NCBI GenBank assembly: GCA_025965755.1
Contig: JAOPWI010000355.1
Coordinates: forward strand, 1 to 14,051
Direction of reading: 5' to 3'
Length of the DNA stretch: 14,051 bases
DNA from: Frankiales bacterium
GTDB taxonomy: Bacteria > Actinomycetota > Actinomycetes > Mycobacteriales > SCTD01
The position numbers were made by a program, and so were the translations under genes. Below, in pieces: positions 5,837-12,987 of the stretch; the first letter of the stretch is position 1, and every line of letters begins with the position of its first letter. Under the pieces are notes generated by a model. The model did not search any database, was not told the DNA's origin, and saw nothing but the letters and a program-made list of their open reading frames with translations.

Positions 5837-6634
5837 ATGACGGAGCCACGGATCGGGACACCGGTCGGGCAGCTGGTCCGGGCTCCCAAGACGGCCGAGC
5901 TCATCGCGACGCACATCCGCCGGCAGATCGTGCGCGGCGAGCTCAAGGAGGGGGACACCCTCCCGCCCGAGGTGGGCCTGATGGCCCAGTTCGGCGTCTC
6001 CCGTCCGACGCTGCGCGAGGCGTTTCGCATTCTGGAGACCGAGTCGCTCATCAGCGTCCGCCGCGGCTCGCGCGGCGGCGCGCAGGTGCTGGCGCCGCAC
6101 CTGTCGGTCGCCGCCCGCTACGTCGGTCTCATCCTGCAGATGCAGGGGACGACGATCGTCGACGTGTACGAGGCGCGCATGGAGCTCGAGCCGCCCTGCG
6201 CGCGGATGCTGGCGCGCCGGCGCACCGACGAGGACCTCACCGCGTTGCGCGGGTGCATCGGTGAGCTGCGCGCGGTGGCCGAGGGCGGCGACGGGCACGA
6301 GCCCGACCTGGCGAGCTGGGCGCGGCTGACCTACCGGTTCCACCAGCTGGTGATGGAGGGCAGCGGCAACCGCACGCTGGCCGTGCAGGGCGCGGTGCTG
6401 CAGGACATCGTCGCGACGCACCTGGACCTCACGGTGGCCCGCACGTTCCGCGAGCCGGGGAACTCCGACCGCTTTCGAAGGACGATCCGGTCGTACGCCA
6501 AGCTCGTGCGCCTGGTCGAGGAGCAGGACGCGGAGGCCGCCGAGCGCCACTGGTTCACGCACATGGAGGTCGCGGCGAAGAGCCTGCTGCGCGACGACCT
6601 CAAGAACAAGCCCGTCGTCGACCTGTTCACCTGA
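5837..6634 (+). CDS. GntR-family transcriptional regulator with FCD-type effector domain
   Basis: A 265-residue DNA-binding regulator of the FadR subfamily. The winged helix-turn-helix spans about residues 18-87, with the recognition-helix region LPPEVGLMAQFGVSRPTLREAFRILETESLI followed by the wing RRGSRGGAQVLAP. The C-terminal all-helical FCD-like domain spans about 95-250. Its usual Asp-His-His-His metal site is incomplete: His169, His195 and His242 are present, but Thr165 stands where the Asp normally is and Tyr220 replaces a usual His. The start ATG 5837 follows GAGGGGGA (5823-5830) at 6 bases. The gene heads an operon with EchA2 15 bp downstream and diverges from TesB1. It probably senses an acyl-CoA or organic acid and controls the surrounding crotonase/thioesterase genes; the ligand is inferred. 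Confidence 0.92.
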   Translation: MTEPRIGTPVGQLVRAPKTAELIATHIRRQIVRGELKEGDTLPPEVGLMAQFGVSRPTLREAFRILETESLISVRRGSRGGAQVLAPHLSVAARYVGLILQMQGTTIVDVYEARMELEPPCARMLARRRTDEDLTALRGCIGELRAVAEGGDGHEPDLASWARLTYRFHQLVMEGSGNRTLAVQGAVLQDIVATHLDLTVARTFREPGNSDRFRRTIRSYAKLVRLVEEQDAEAAERHWFTHMEVAAKSLLRDDLKNKPVVDLFT

Positions 6635-6649
6635 GCTCCGGAGACAGCC

Positions 6650-7399
6650 ATGCGCGTGCACACCGAGGACCGCGGCCGCGTGCTGGTCGTGCGCATGGAC
6701 CGCACCGACAAGCGCAACGCCATCGACGCCGAGATGACGGCTGAGCTCGACGCCGCGCTGAACCGGCTCGAGGACGACAACGAGCTGTGGGCCGGCGTGC
6801 TCACGGGCGGCGACGAGGTGTTCTGCGCCGGCACCGACCTGATCGCCGGTGCCGGGACGCCCACCGAGCGCGGCGGCCCGTACGGCGTCGTCGGCCGCAC
6901 CCGCACCAAGCCGCTCGTCGCGGCGGTCGAGGGCCTGGCGCTCGGCGGCGGCATGGAGCTGGTGCTGGCCTGCGACCTCGTGGTGGCCGGCGCCGGCGCG
7001 ACGTTCGGCCTGCCCGAGGTGAGCCGCGGCGTGGTGGCGACCTGCGGCGCGCTGTTCCGCGGACCGCGGGCGCTGCCCCTCAACGTCGCCCGCGAGCTGC
7101 TGCTGACCGGTGACCGGCTCACCGCGGACCGCGCCGAGCGGCTCGGGTTCGTCAACCGCCTGACTCCGGACGGCGACGCGCTGGCCCAGGCGGTCGCGCT
7201 GGCCGAGCGGGTCTGCGAGAACGCGCCGCTGTCGGTGCGGGCCACGCTCAAGGCCGTCGAGCAGCTGGTGGGCGCCGACGACCAGAGCGGCTGGACGGCG
7301 ACGACGCAGGCCACCGCGACCGTCATGGCCTCGCAGGATCTGCGCGAGGGCATGAGCGCGTTCGCCGAGAAGCGCTCGCCGGTCTGGCAGGGCCGCTGA
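6650..7399 (+). CDS. Crotonase EchA2, probable enoyl-CoA hydratase
   Basis: A 249-residue enoyl-CoA hydratase/isomerase family member. The oxyanion-hole segments are FCAGTDLIAG (58-67) and GLALGGGMELVLACDLVV (95-112). The catalytic glutamates align to Glu103 (GGGMEL) and Glu123 (FGLPEVSRG), consistent with hydratase activity. The region normally reading PGAGGTQRL is ATCGALFRGP, as altered as in EchA1. The C-terminus REGMSAFAEKRSPVWQGR nearly repeats that of EchA1, so the two look like an expanded paralogous pair. The start ATG 6650 follows GGAGA (6640-6644) at 5 bases. It lies 15 bp downstream of the GntR gene and is probably co-transcribed with it. Substrate unknown; short or branched acyl-CoA is possible. 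Confidence 0.9.
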   Translation: MRVHTEDRGRVLVVRMDRTDKRNAIDAEMTAELDAALNRLEDDNELWAGVLTGGDEVFCAGTDLIAGAGTPTERGGPYGVVGRTRTKPLVAAVEGLALGGGMELVLACDLVVAGAGATFGLPEVSRGVVATCGALFRGPRALPLNVARELLLTGDRLTADRAERLGFVNRLTPDGDALAQAVALAERVCENAPLSVRATLKAVEQLVGADDQSGWTATTQATATVMASQDLREGMSAFAEKRSPVWQGR

Positions 7400-7417
7400 G
7401 CCCGCGCGGCCCGTGGC

Positions 7418-7423
7418 TACAGT
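7418..7423 (+). promoter_or_regulatory. Candidate -10 box giving leaderless tesB2 mRNA
   Basis: TACAGT lies 7 bases upstream of the GTG at 7431, the spacing expected when transcription begins at the start codon itself. There is no Shine-Dalgarno in front of either candidate start. The same hexamer occurs as the minus-strand box at 3269-3264. A weak CTGAGC lies 16 bp upstream at the -35 position. Confidence 0.45.
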
Positions 7424-7430
7424 CCGTCCC

Positions 7431-8219
7431 GTGCACGAGCTCCCCACCGGGTCCCTGACCGAGCTCCTCACCCTCGAGAAGATCGAGGAGGACCTCTTCC
7501 GCGCCAGCTACGTCTTTCCCGACCCCTTCCCGCTGTACGGCGGGCAGGTGCTGGCGCAGGCGCTGCTGGCCGCCGGCATGACGGTCCCGACGGACCGGCA
7601 GCCGCACTCGCTGCACGGCTACTTCCTGCGGGCCGGCGACGCCACCCGGCCGACCATCTTCCGGGTGGACCGCGACCGTGACGGCCGGTCCTACTCCGGT
7701 CGCCGGGTCGTCGCCGTGCAGAACGGCGAGGTCATCCTCAATATGGTGTGCTCCTTCCACGTGCAGGAGGACGGGCCGGACCTGCAGGTGCAGACGATGC
7801 CCGAGGTCGGCCAGCCCGACGACCTGCCGGAGATGAGGCTGTTCCGGCTGTTCTCCATGGAGGCGCGCGACCCCGGCCAGCCGCACCCTGGGGGCACCTG
7901 GCCGACGCGGTCGTGGTCGCGGTGCACCGAGCCGCTGGCCGACGACCCGCTGCTGCACGCGGCCGTCCTGACCTACCTGTCCGACATCAACACCGGCCTG
8001 TCGCCGCTGTCGACGCAGGACGCCCACTCCAGCTCGAGCCTGGACCACGCGATGTGGTTCCACCGGCCGCTGCAGATGGACGACTGGGTGCTCATGGACC
8101 TGGTGCCCGGCACGGTCGCGGCGGGCCGCGGGATGTACACCGGCGCCCTGTACGACCGGGCCGGCCGGCTCGGCGCCAGCATCGCCCAGGAGACGCTGTT
8201 CCGCCGACGCCGGCGGTGA
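7431..8219 (+). CDS. tesB: TesB-type acyl-CoA thioesterase II (TesB2)
   Basis: A 262-residue double-hotdog acyl-CoA thioesterase. The first hotdog contains LYGGQVLAQALLAAG (35-49), HSLHGYFLRAGD (59-70) and SYSGRRVVAVQNGEVI (87-102). The second has TYLSDI, SSLDHAMWFHRPL and GASIAQETLFR. Catalytic positions by comparison with E. coli TesB are Asp185, Ser203 (Thr in E. coli) and Gln253. I chose GTG 7431 because a TACAGT -10 box ends 7 bases upstream, implying a leaderless transcript; the in-frame GTG at 7413 would lie upstream of that box. It follows EchA2 by 31 bp but has its own promoter candidate. It is a paralogue of TesB1 (4954-5787), with a shorter N-terminus. Its role is to release CoA from acyl-CoA; whether for overflow relief or for making a free acid product is unknown. 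Confidence 0.92.
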   Translation: MHELPTGSLTELLTLEKIEEDLFRASYVFPDPFPLYGGQVLAQALLAAGMTVPTDRQPHSLHGYFLRAGDATRPTIFRVDRDRDGRSYSGRRVVAVQNGEVILNMVCSFHVQEDGPDLQVQTMPEVGQPDDLPEMRLFRLFSMEARDPGQPHPGGTWPTRSWSRCTEPLADDPLLHAAVLTYLSDINTGLSPLSTQDAHSSSSLDHAMWFHRPLQMDDWVLMDLVPGTVAAGRGMYTGALYDRAGRLGASIAQETLFRRRRR

Positions 8220-8230
8220 CCCCGGTCACC
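8215..8230. promoter_or_regulatory. Perfect inverted repeat between tesB2 and echA3, candidate operator
   Basis: GGTGACC-CC-GGTCACC is a perfect repeat with 7-bp arms. It includes the tesB2 stop codon (8217-8219) and ends 6 bp before the TAGGGT box at 8237, covering the -35 position of the echA3 promoter. That position fits a repressor operator. A short RNA hairpin ending tesB2 is the alternative. Confidence 0.45.
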
Positions 8231-8236
8231 CGTCCG

Positions 8237-8242
8237 TAGGGT
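8237..8242 (+). promoter_or_regulatory. Candidate -10 box of echA3
   Basis: TAGGGT in the 65-base gap between tesB2 and echA3 predicts a start near 8249 and a 36-base leader with the ribosome binding site AGGAGA (8275-8280). The -35 region overlaps the inverted repeat at 8215-8230. Confidence 0.4.
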
Positions 8243-8284
8243 GGCGGCTCCCGGGGCGGTCAGCCCCCGCAGACAGGAGACCGC

Positions 8285-9151
8285 GTGCGGACCTACGAGA
8301 CGCTGGAGCTGGAGCGGGACGACGACGGAATCGTCGTCCTGGCGCTCAACCGCCCGGACAGGCTCAACGCCTTCACCGAGCAGATGATGCACGACCTCAT
8401 CGCCGCCTTCGACGAGACCGACGCCGACGACGCCGTGCGCGCGGTGGTCGTGACCGGCCGCGGTCGCGGTTTCTGCGCCGGCGCCGACCTGGCGTCGGGC
8501 GACAAGACGTTCGACTACGACGCGCGCGGCGCAGAGACCACCGGGGGAGTGCACCGCGACGGGGGCGGCCGCGTCACCCTGCGCATCTTCGCGAGCCTCA
8601 AGCCGGTCATCGCCGCGGTGAACGGCCCGGCGGTCGGCGTCGGCGCCAGCCTGCAGCTGCCCATGGACGCCCGCCTGGCCTCGACGACCGCCAAGATCGG
8701 CTTCGTCTTCGCCCGCCGCGGCATCGTCCCCGACGCGGCCGCGTCGTGGTTCCTGCCGCGCATCGTCGGGATCCCGACCGCGCTGGAGTGGTCCTACTCG
8801 GGGCGGGTGTTCTCCGCGCAGGAGGCGCTCGACGCCGGCCTGGTCCGCTCCCTGCACGAGCCGGACGAGCTGCTGCCCGCGGCCAAGGCGCTCGCCCTGT
8901 CGATGGTGGCCGACTCGGCACCGGTCTCGGTCGCGCTGACGCGCCAGATGATCTGGCGCATGGCCGGAGCCCCGCACCCCATGGTCGCCCACCAGGTGGA
9001 CAGCCGGGCGCTGCACTCGCGCGGCGGATCGCCCGATGCCAAGGAAGGCGTCATGTCGTTCCTGGAGAAGCGCACGCCGCAGTTCCCGGCCAAGGTCTCC
9101 AGCGACGTGCCCGCCGTCTGGGAGACCTGGCCGGACCCCGACTTCGCCTGA
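8285..9151 (+). CDS. Crotonase EchA3, probable enoyl-CoA isomerase type
   Basis: A 288-residue crotonase-fold protein with the oxyanion-hole segment FCAGADLASG (63-72) and NGPAVGVGASLQLPMDARLA (113-132). Both hydratase glutamates are missing: Ser122 and Phe143 occupy their places. Instead Asp150 in GIVPDAAASWFLPR (146-159) aligns with the single acidic residue used by delta3-delta2 enoyl-CoA isomerases and PaaG-like enzymes. An isomerase, or another non-hydratase reaction, is therefore more likely than hydration. The C-terminal SFLEKRTPQFPAKVSSDVPA matches a subgroup common in mycobacteria, from memory. The start GTG 8285 has AGGAGA 4 bases upstream and its own TAGGGT -10. It is separated from TesB2 by 65 bp and ends 18 bp before the convergent FadD gene. 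Confidence 0.9.
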   Translation: MRTYETLELERDDDGIVVLALNRPDRLNAFTEQMMHDLIAAFDETDADDAVRAVVVTGRGRGFCAGADLASGDKTFDYDARGAETTGGVHRDGGGRVTLRIFASLKPVIAAVNGPAVGVGASLQLPMDARLASTTAKIGFVFARRGIVPDAAASWFLPRIVGIPTALEWSYSGRVFSAQEALDAGLVRSLHEPDELLPAAKALALSMVADSAPVSVALTRQMIWRMAGAPHPMVAHQVDSRALHSRGGSPDAKEGVMSFLEKRTPQFPAKVSSDVPAVWETWPDPDFA

Positions 9152-9169
9152 CCGGGCCGGAGCAGGCGT

Positions 9170-10723
9170 TCAGCGCGTGACGCTCTGCTCCTGCCCGGTG
9201 TAGGTCTTGCGGAGCTCCCGCTTGAGCACCTTGCCGGTGGCGGTGCGCGGGAGCTCCGCGAGAACCTCGACCCGGCGCGGGCACTTGAAGTGGGCGAGGC
9301 GCTCGCGGGCGTAGGCGACCAGCTCCGCCTGGTCGACCTCCGCGCCCGGCGCAGCGACCACGACGGCGACGACCGCCTCGCCCCACCGCTCGTCCGGCAC
9401 CCCGATGACGGCGACGTCGGCGACGGACGGGTGGCGGAACAGCACCTGCTCCACCTCGATGGGGTAGACGTTCTCGCCGCCCGTGATGACCATGTCCTTC
9501 TTGCGGTCGACCAGCGTGTAGAAGCCCTCGTCGTCGACCTTGCCGAGGTCACCGCTGTGGAACCAGCCGCCGCGCCACGCCTCCGCCGTCGCGACCGGGA
9601 GCCCCCAGTAGCCGCGGAACATGCTGGGACCGCGCATGACGAGCTCACCGACCGTGCCGACGCGGACCTCGCGGTCGTCGTCGTCCACGATCTTGGCCTC
9701 GGCGTGCATCATCGGCCGGCCGACCGAGCCCTGCTTGCGCACGGCGTCCTCCGGGCTGAGCGCCATCGTGTTGGCGCACGTCTCGGTCATGCCGAAGCCC
9801 TCGAGGAACTGCCACCCGTGGCCCTGCAGGAACTCGATGACCGTGATCGGGCACGGCGCCCCCCCGCTGAGGCAGAAGCGCAGTGCCGACAGGTCGAAGG
9901 ACGCGAAGTCCGGATGCCGGGTGATGGCGTGCCACATGGCCGGGACGAGGAACTGCACGGTGGCCCGCTCCTGCGCCATGGCGGTCAGCGTGCCGGTGGC
10001 GTCGAAGCCCTCGAGCAGGACCACCCGACCGCCGACGTACAGCAGCGGCAGGGTGTGGACCATCAGCCCGCCGATGTGGAACAGCGGCGCGGGCGTGGTC
10101 GTGACGTCGTCGCGGGACAGGCCCGGGCCCATGGTGACGGCGTGCACCGCGTTGGTCTGGATGGTCGCGTGCGTGATGACGGCGCCCTTGGGGCGGCCGG
10201 TCGTCCCGGACGTGTACATGATCAGTGCCAGGTCGTCGATGCTCACGTCGTCGTCGCGCGCAGCGGTGGAGCCGCTCGCGAGAAACGCCTCGTACTCGAT
10301 CGCATCGGTGCCCTCGGGCACCGTGCCGCCGATGCTCACGACGTGTCGCACGTGCACGCCGGGAACGGCGAGCGCGGCGGCGGCGAGCGAGGCCAGCTCG
10401 CTGGACACGACCAGCACGACGGCGCCGGAGTCGCTCAGGTTGTAGGCGACCTCCTCGCCGGAGAGCCGGTAGTTGTTCGGCACGAAGATCGCGCCGAGCT
10501 TGGCCACCGCGAAGAGGGTCTCCACGTGCTCGATGCCGTTGAGCGCCAGCGACGCCACCCGGTCGCCGTGCCGCACGCCGGCCGCGTACAGCGCCGCGCT
10601 GAGCTGATCCGCCCGCGCGTTGAGCTCCGCGTACGTCCGTCGGCGCTCCCCCTGCACGAGCGCCGTGCGTGACGCGCTGTTGACGGCGTGCTTGGTCAGC
10701 CACCAGCCGATACCCCGGTCCAT
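9170..10723 (-). CDS. Acyl-CoA synthetase, FadD family (AMP-forming)
   Basis: The 517-residue enzyme would activate a carboxylic acid to acyl-CoA via an acyl-adenylate. Adenylate-forming motifs appear in order: A3 MYTSGTTGRPKG (169-180), A5 GFGMTE (309-314), A7 SGDLG (390-394), A8 with VDRKKDMVITGGENVYP (405-421), and A10 PRTATGK with catalytic Lys498. Length is normal for soluble FadD ligases. The ATG at 10723 has a strong GAGGAGGAG (10736-10728) 4 bases away. It is convergent with echA3 and divergent from ald. As the only activating enzyme in the window it may feed the crotonase/thioesterase set. Substrate (fatty, branched, aromatic or steroid-derived acid) cannot be assigned from sequence. 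Confidence 0.93.
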   Translation of the reverse strand: MDRGIGWWLTKHAVNSASRTALVQGERRRTYAELNARADQLSAALYAAGVRHGDRVASLALNGIEHVETLFAVAKLGAIFVPNNYRLSGEEVAYNLSDSGAVVLVVSSELASLAAAALAVPGVHVRHVVSIGGTVPEGTDAIEYEAFLASGSTAARDDDVSIDDLALIMYTSGTTGRPKGAVITHATIQTNAVHAVTMGPGLSRDDVTTTPAPLFHIGGLMVHTLPLLYVGGRVVLLEGFDATGTLTAMAQERATVQFLVPAMWHAITRHPDFASFDLSALRFCLSGGAPCPITVIEFLQGHGWQFLEGFGMTETCANTMALSPEDAVRKQGSVGRPMMHAEAKIVDDDDREVRVGTVGELVMRGPSMFRGYWGLPVATAEAWRGGWFHSGDLGKVDDEGFYTLVDRKKDMVITGGENVYPIEVEQVLFRHPSVADVAVIGVPDERWGEAVVAVVVAAPGAEVDQAELVAYARERLAHFKCPRRVEVLAELPRTATGKVLKRELRKTYTGQEQSVTR

Positions 10724-10794
10724 GCCACTCCTCCTCGTGCCCGACGGGCCGGGCGAGCCCGCAGTGTGGCCTGGGCGGTCGGTCCTGTCAGGCG

Positions 10795-10823
10795 GTGTCG
10801 GCGTCGCCAGGCACCCCTAGGCT
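10795..10823 (+). promoter_or_regulatory. Candidate ald promoter, leaderless
   Basis: TAGGCT (10818-10823) is the -10 candidate, with GTGTCG (10795-10800) 17 bp upstream as a poor -35. The -10 ends 6 bases before the ald ATG, so transcription should start at the A of the start codon; no Shine-Dalgarno is present. On the other strand the same CTAG gives TAGGGG, a weak possibility for fadD. Confidence 0.5.
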
Positions 10824-10829
10824 GCGCGC

Positions 10830-11945
10830 ATGCGCGTCGGCATCCCGAAAGAGGTCAAGGACCACGAGTACCGCGTGGCCATCACGCCCTCGGGGGTCCA
10901 CGAGCTCGTGACGCATGGCCACGAGGTGGCGGTCGAGCGCGACGCCGGCACCGGGTCCTCGATCCCGGACGAGGAGTTCGTCCGGGCCGGTGCCACGATC
11001 GTGGACGCCGCGGACGACGTCTGGGCCGGCGCCGACCTGGTGCTGAAGGTCAAGGAGCCGGTCGCCGAGGAGTACCACCGGCTGCGGTCCGGCCAGGTCC
11101 TGTTCACCTACCTGCACCTGGCCGCCTCCCGCGCCTGCACCGACGCGCTGCTGGCCTCCGGCACCACCGCCGTGGCCTACGAGACGGTGCAGCTGCCCGA
11201 CCGGTCGCTGCCGCTGCTGGCCCCCATGTCGGAGGTCGCCGGGCGGATGGCCCCGCAGGTCGGCGCGCACTGCCTGGAGCGCGGCGCCGGCGGCCGCGGC
11301 GTGCTCATGGGCGGCGTCTCCGGCGTCTACGCCGCCAAGGTCGTCGTGCTGGGTGCCGGCGTGAGCGGCATGAACGCTGCCGCCATCGCGCTCGGCATGC
11401 AGGCCGAGGTGCTCCTGCTCGACAAGAACGTGCAGAAGCTGCGGGAGGCCGACCGCATCTACCAGGGCCACCTGCAGACCGTCGCCTCCAACGCCTACGA
11501 GATCGAGCGCGCGGTCCTGGACGCCGACCTGGTCATCGGCGCCGTGCTGGTGCCGGGCGCCAGGGCGCCCACCCTGGTCACCGACGCGCTGGTGGCGCGG
11601 ATGAAGCCCGGTGCCGTGCTCGTCGACATCTCCGTCGATCAGGGCGGCTGCTTCGAGTCGACCCGGCCGACGACCCACTCGGACCCGACCTTCCAGGTCG
11701 AGGGCAGCCTGTTCTACTGCGTCGCCAACATGCCGGGAGCGGTGCCCCACACGTCGACGTACGCCCTGACCAACGTGACCCTGCCGTACGTCCTGGAGAT
11801 CGCCGACCGGGGGCTGGCCGGCGCCGTGGCCCGCGATCCCGCCCTGGCGCTGGGCGTCAACGTCGCGCAGGGGCAGCTGGTCTACGCGCCGGTCGCCGAG
11901 GCGCACGGCCTGCCGTGGGTCCCGCTGACCGGGGTCCTGGGCTGA
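10830..11945 (+). CDS. ald: L-alanine dehydrogenase (NAD+)
   Basis: This cytosolic enzyme interconverts L-alanine and pyruvate plus ammonia with NAD(H). The 371-residue chain matches the family length. Substrate and catalytic residues are in canonical places: Arg15 (EYRVAITP), Lys75 (KVKEP), His96 (TYLHLA) and Asp270 (VDISVDQGGCFE). The NAD motif GAGVSG is at 175-180, followed by the acidic end of the strand at LLLDKN. The expected C-terminal HTSTYALTNVTLPY segment is present. The ATG at 10830 lies 6 bases after a TAGGCT box, predicting leaderless translation. It diverges from fadD and is followed with overlap by xerD. Ald often responds to nitrogen or redox state in actinobacteria; nothing here shows how it is controlled. 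Confidence 0.96.
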   Translation: MRVGIPKEVKDHEYRVAITPSGVHELVTHGHEVAVERDAGTGSSIPDEEFVRAGATIVDAADDVWAGADLVLKVKEPVAEEYHRLRSGQVLFTYLHLAASRACTDALLASGTTAVAYETVQLPDRSLPLLAPMSEVAGRMAPQVGAHCLERGAGGRGVLMGGVSGVYAAKVVVLGAGVSGMNAAAIALGMQAEVLLLDKNVQKLREADRIYQGHLQTVASNAYEIERAVLDADLVIGAVLVPGARAPTLVTDALVARMKPGAVLVDISVDQGGCFESTRPTTHSDPTFQVEGSLFYCVANMPGAVPHTSTYALTNVTLPYVLEIADRGLAGAVARDPALALGVNVAQGQLVYAPVAEAHGLPWVPLTGVLG

Positions 11946-12901
11946 GCGCGGTCGCGACCCCGCCGGCCGCGGGGCGGGCGGAGGCCGGCCGGGTCGTCGA
12001 CGCCTACCTCGACCACCTGGCGGTCGAGCGCGGGCTGGCGGCCAACACCCTGCTGTCCTACCGGCGCGACCTGCGCCGCTACGTCGCCGCCCTGCACGAT
12101 CAGGGGGTGCACCGCCTGGACGAGGTCGGCGAGCAGCACGTCACGGGCTTTCTGGCGCTGCTCCGGCGTGGCGACGGTGCCCACCCGCCGCTGTCGTCGA
12201 CCTCCGCCGGGCGCGCCGTCGTCGCCGTGCGCGGGCTGCACCGCTTCGCCCACCGCGAGGGGCTGACCGCCGACGACCCCTCCCGCGACGTCAAGCCGCC
12301 GACGCCGGCCCGACGACTGCCCCGGGCCATCACCGTCACGGAGGTCGAGCGGCTGCTCGCGGCTGCCGGCGGCGCCGACCAGCCGGCGCTCGCGCTGCGC
12401 GACGTCGCGCTGCTCGAGCTGCTCTACTCGACCGGAGCGCGGATCTCCGAGGCGGTCGGGCTGGACGTCGACGACCTGCAGCGGGGCACCGGCCTGGTCC
12501 GGCTGGACGGCAAGGGCGGCAAGCAGCGGCTGGTGCCGGTCGGGTCCTACGCCCAGCAGGCGGTCGACGCCTACCTCGTGCGCGGGCGGCCGGAGCTCGC
12601 CCAGCGCGGGCGCGGCGTGCCGGCGCTGTTCCTCAACGCCCGCGGCGGGCGGCTGTCCCGCCAGAGCGCCTGGTCGGTCCTGCGGGCGGCCGCGCTGCGG
12701 GCCGGCCTCACCGTCGAGGTCAGCCCGCACACCTTGCGGCACTCCTTCGCCACGCACCTGCTCGACGGCGGCGCCGACGTCCGGGTGGTGCAGGAGCTGC
12801 TCGGCCACGCCTCGGTCACGACGACCCAGGTCTACACGCTGGTGACCGTCGACCGGCTTCGCGAGGTCTACGCCACCGCGCACCCGCGCGCCCGCGGCTG
12901 A
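11915..12901 (+). CDS. xerD: Tyrosine recombinase XerD
   Basis: XerD acts with XerC at dif sites to resolve chromosome dimers. The N-terminal SAM-like core-binding domain contains YLDHLAVERGLAANTLLSYRRD, very close to mycobacterial XerD. The catalytic domain has all active-site residues; numbered from the CTG at 11942, these are Arg167 (STGARISE), Lys191 (GKGGKQR), His263 and Arg266 (SPHTLRHSF), His289 (LGHAS) and the nucleophile Tyr298 (TTTQVYT). The start is uncertain. GTG 11915 is the nearest standard codon and overlaps ald by 31 bases with a poorly placed GAGG (11898-11901). CTG 11942 would give a 4-base CTGA overlap with ald and 319 residues. The frame stays open far upstream over ald, which is a shadow. 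ParA lies downstream, a chromosome-maintenance setting. Confidence 0.94.
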   Translation: MGPADRGPGLSAVATPPAAGRAEAGRVVDAYLDHLAVERGLAANTLLSYRRDLRRYVAALHDQGVHRLDEVGEQHVTGFLALLRRGDGAHPPLSSTSAGRAVVAVRGLHRFAHREGLTADDPSRDVKPPTPARRLPRAITVTEVERLLAAAGGADQPALALRDVALLELLYSTGARISEAVGLDVDDLQRGTGLVRLDGKGGKQRLVPVGSYAQQAVDAYLVRGRPELAQRGRGVPALFLNARGGRLSRQSAWSVLRAAALRAGLTVEVSPHTLRHSFATHLLDGGADVRVVQELLGHASVTTTQVYTLVTVDRLREVYATAHPRARG

Positions 12902-12911
12902 GTCCGGCAAC

Positions 12912-12940
12912 CCGCGGGCGTGCGGTGCCCGTTCCCGCGG
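12912..12940 (+). terminator. Stem-loop after xerD
   Basis: CCGCGGG (12912-12918) and CCCGCGG (12934-12940) are perfect 7-bp arms around a 15-base loop, beginning 10 bases after the xerD stop. A short T-rich CTTTGTC follows. It may end the ald-xerD transcript just before the parA promoter. The long loop and weak T tract lower confidence. Confidence 0.35.
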
Positions 12941-12945
12941 AGGCT

Positions 12946-12975
12946 TTGTCCGGGAGGCGGCCGCACGCGTAGGGT
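12946..12975 (+). promoter_or_regulatory. Candidate parA promoter
   Basis: TTGTCC (12946-12951) and TAGGGT (12970-12975) are separated by 18 bp. This is the best two-part sigma-A-like promoter in the window, predicting a start near 12982 and a leader of about 71 nt. Confidence 0.5.
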
Positions 12976-12987
12976 CCCCGGCTGATC

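Noticed and set aside
5393..7471. 692-codon antisense frame over gntR and echA2
   Set aside because: Arg/Ala/His-rich antisense shadow produced by high third-position GC; no motif, and it opposes well-supported genes.
10688..12901. 737-codon frame ending in XerD, as if a large N-terminal extension
   Set aside because: The extension lies over ald in another frame with shadow composition; mycobacterial XerD has about 311 residues.
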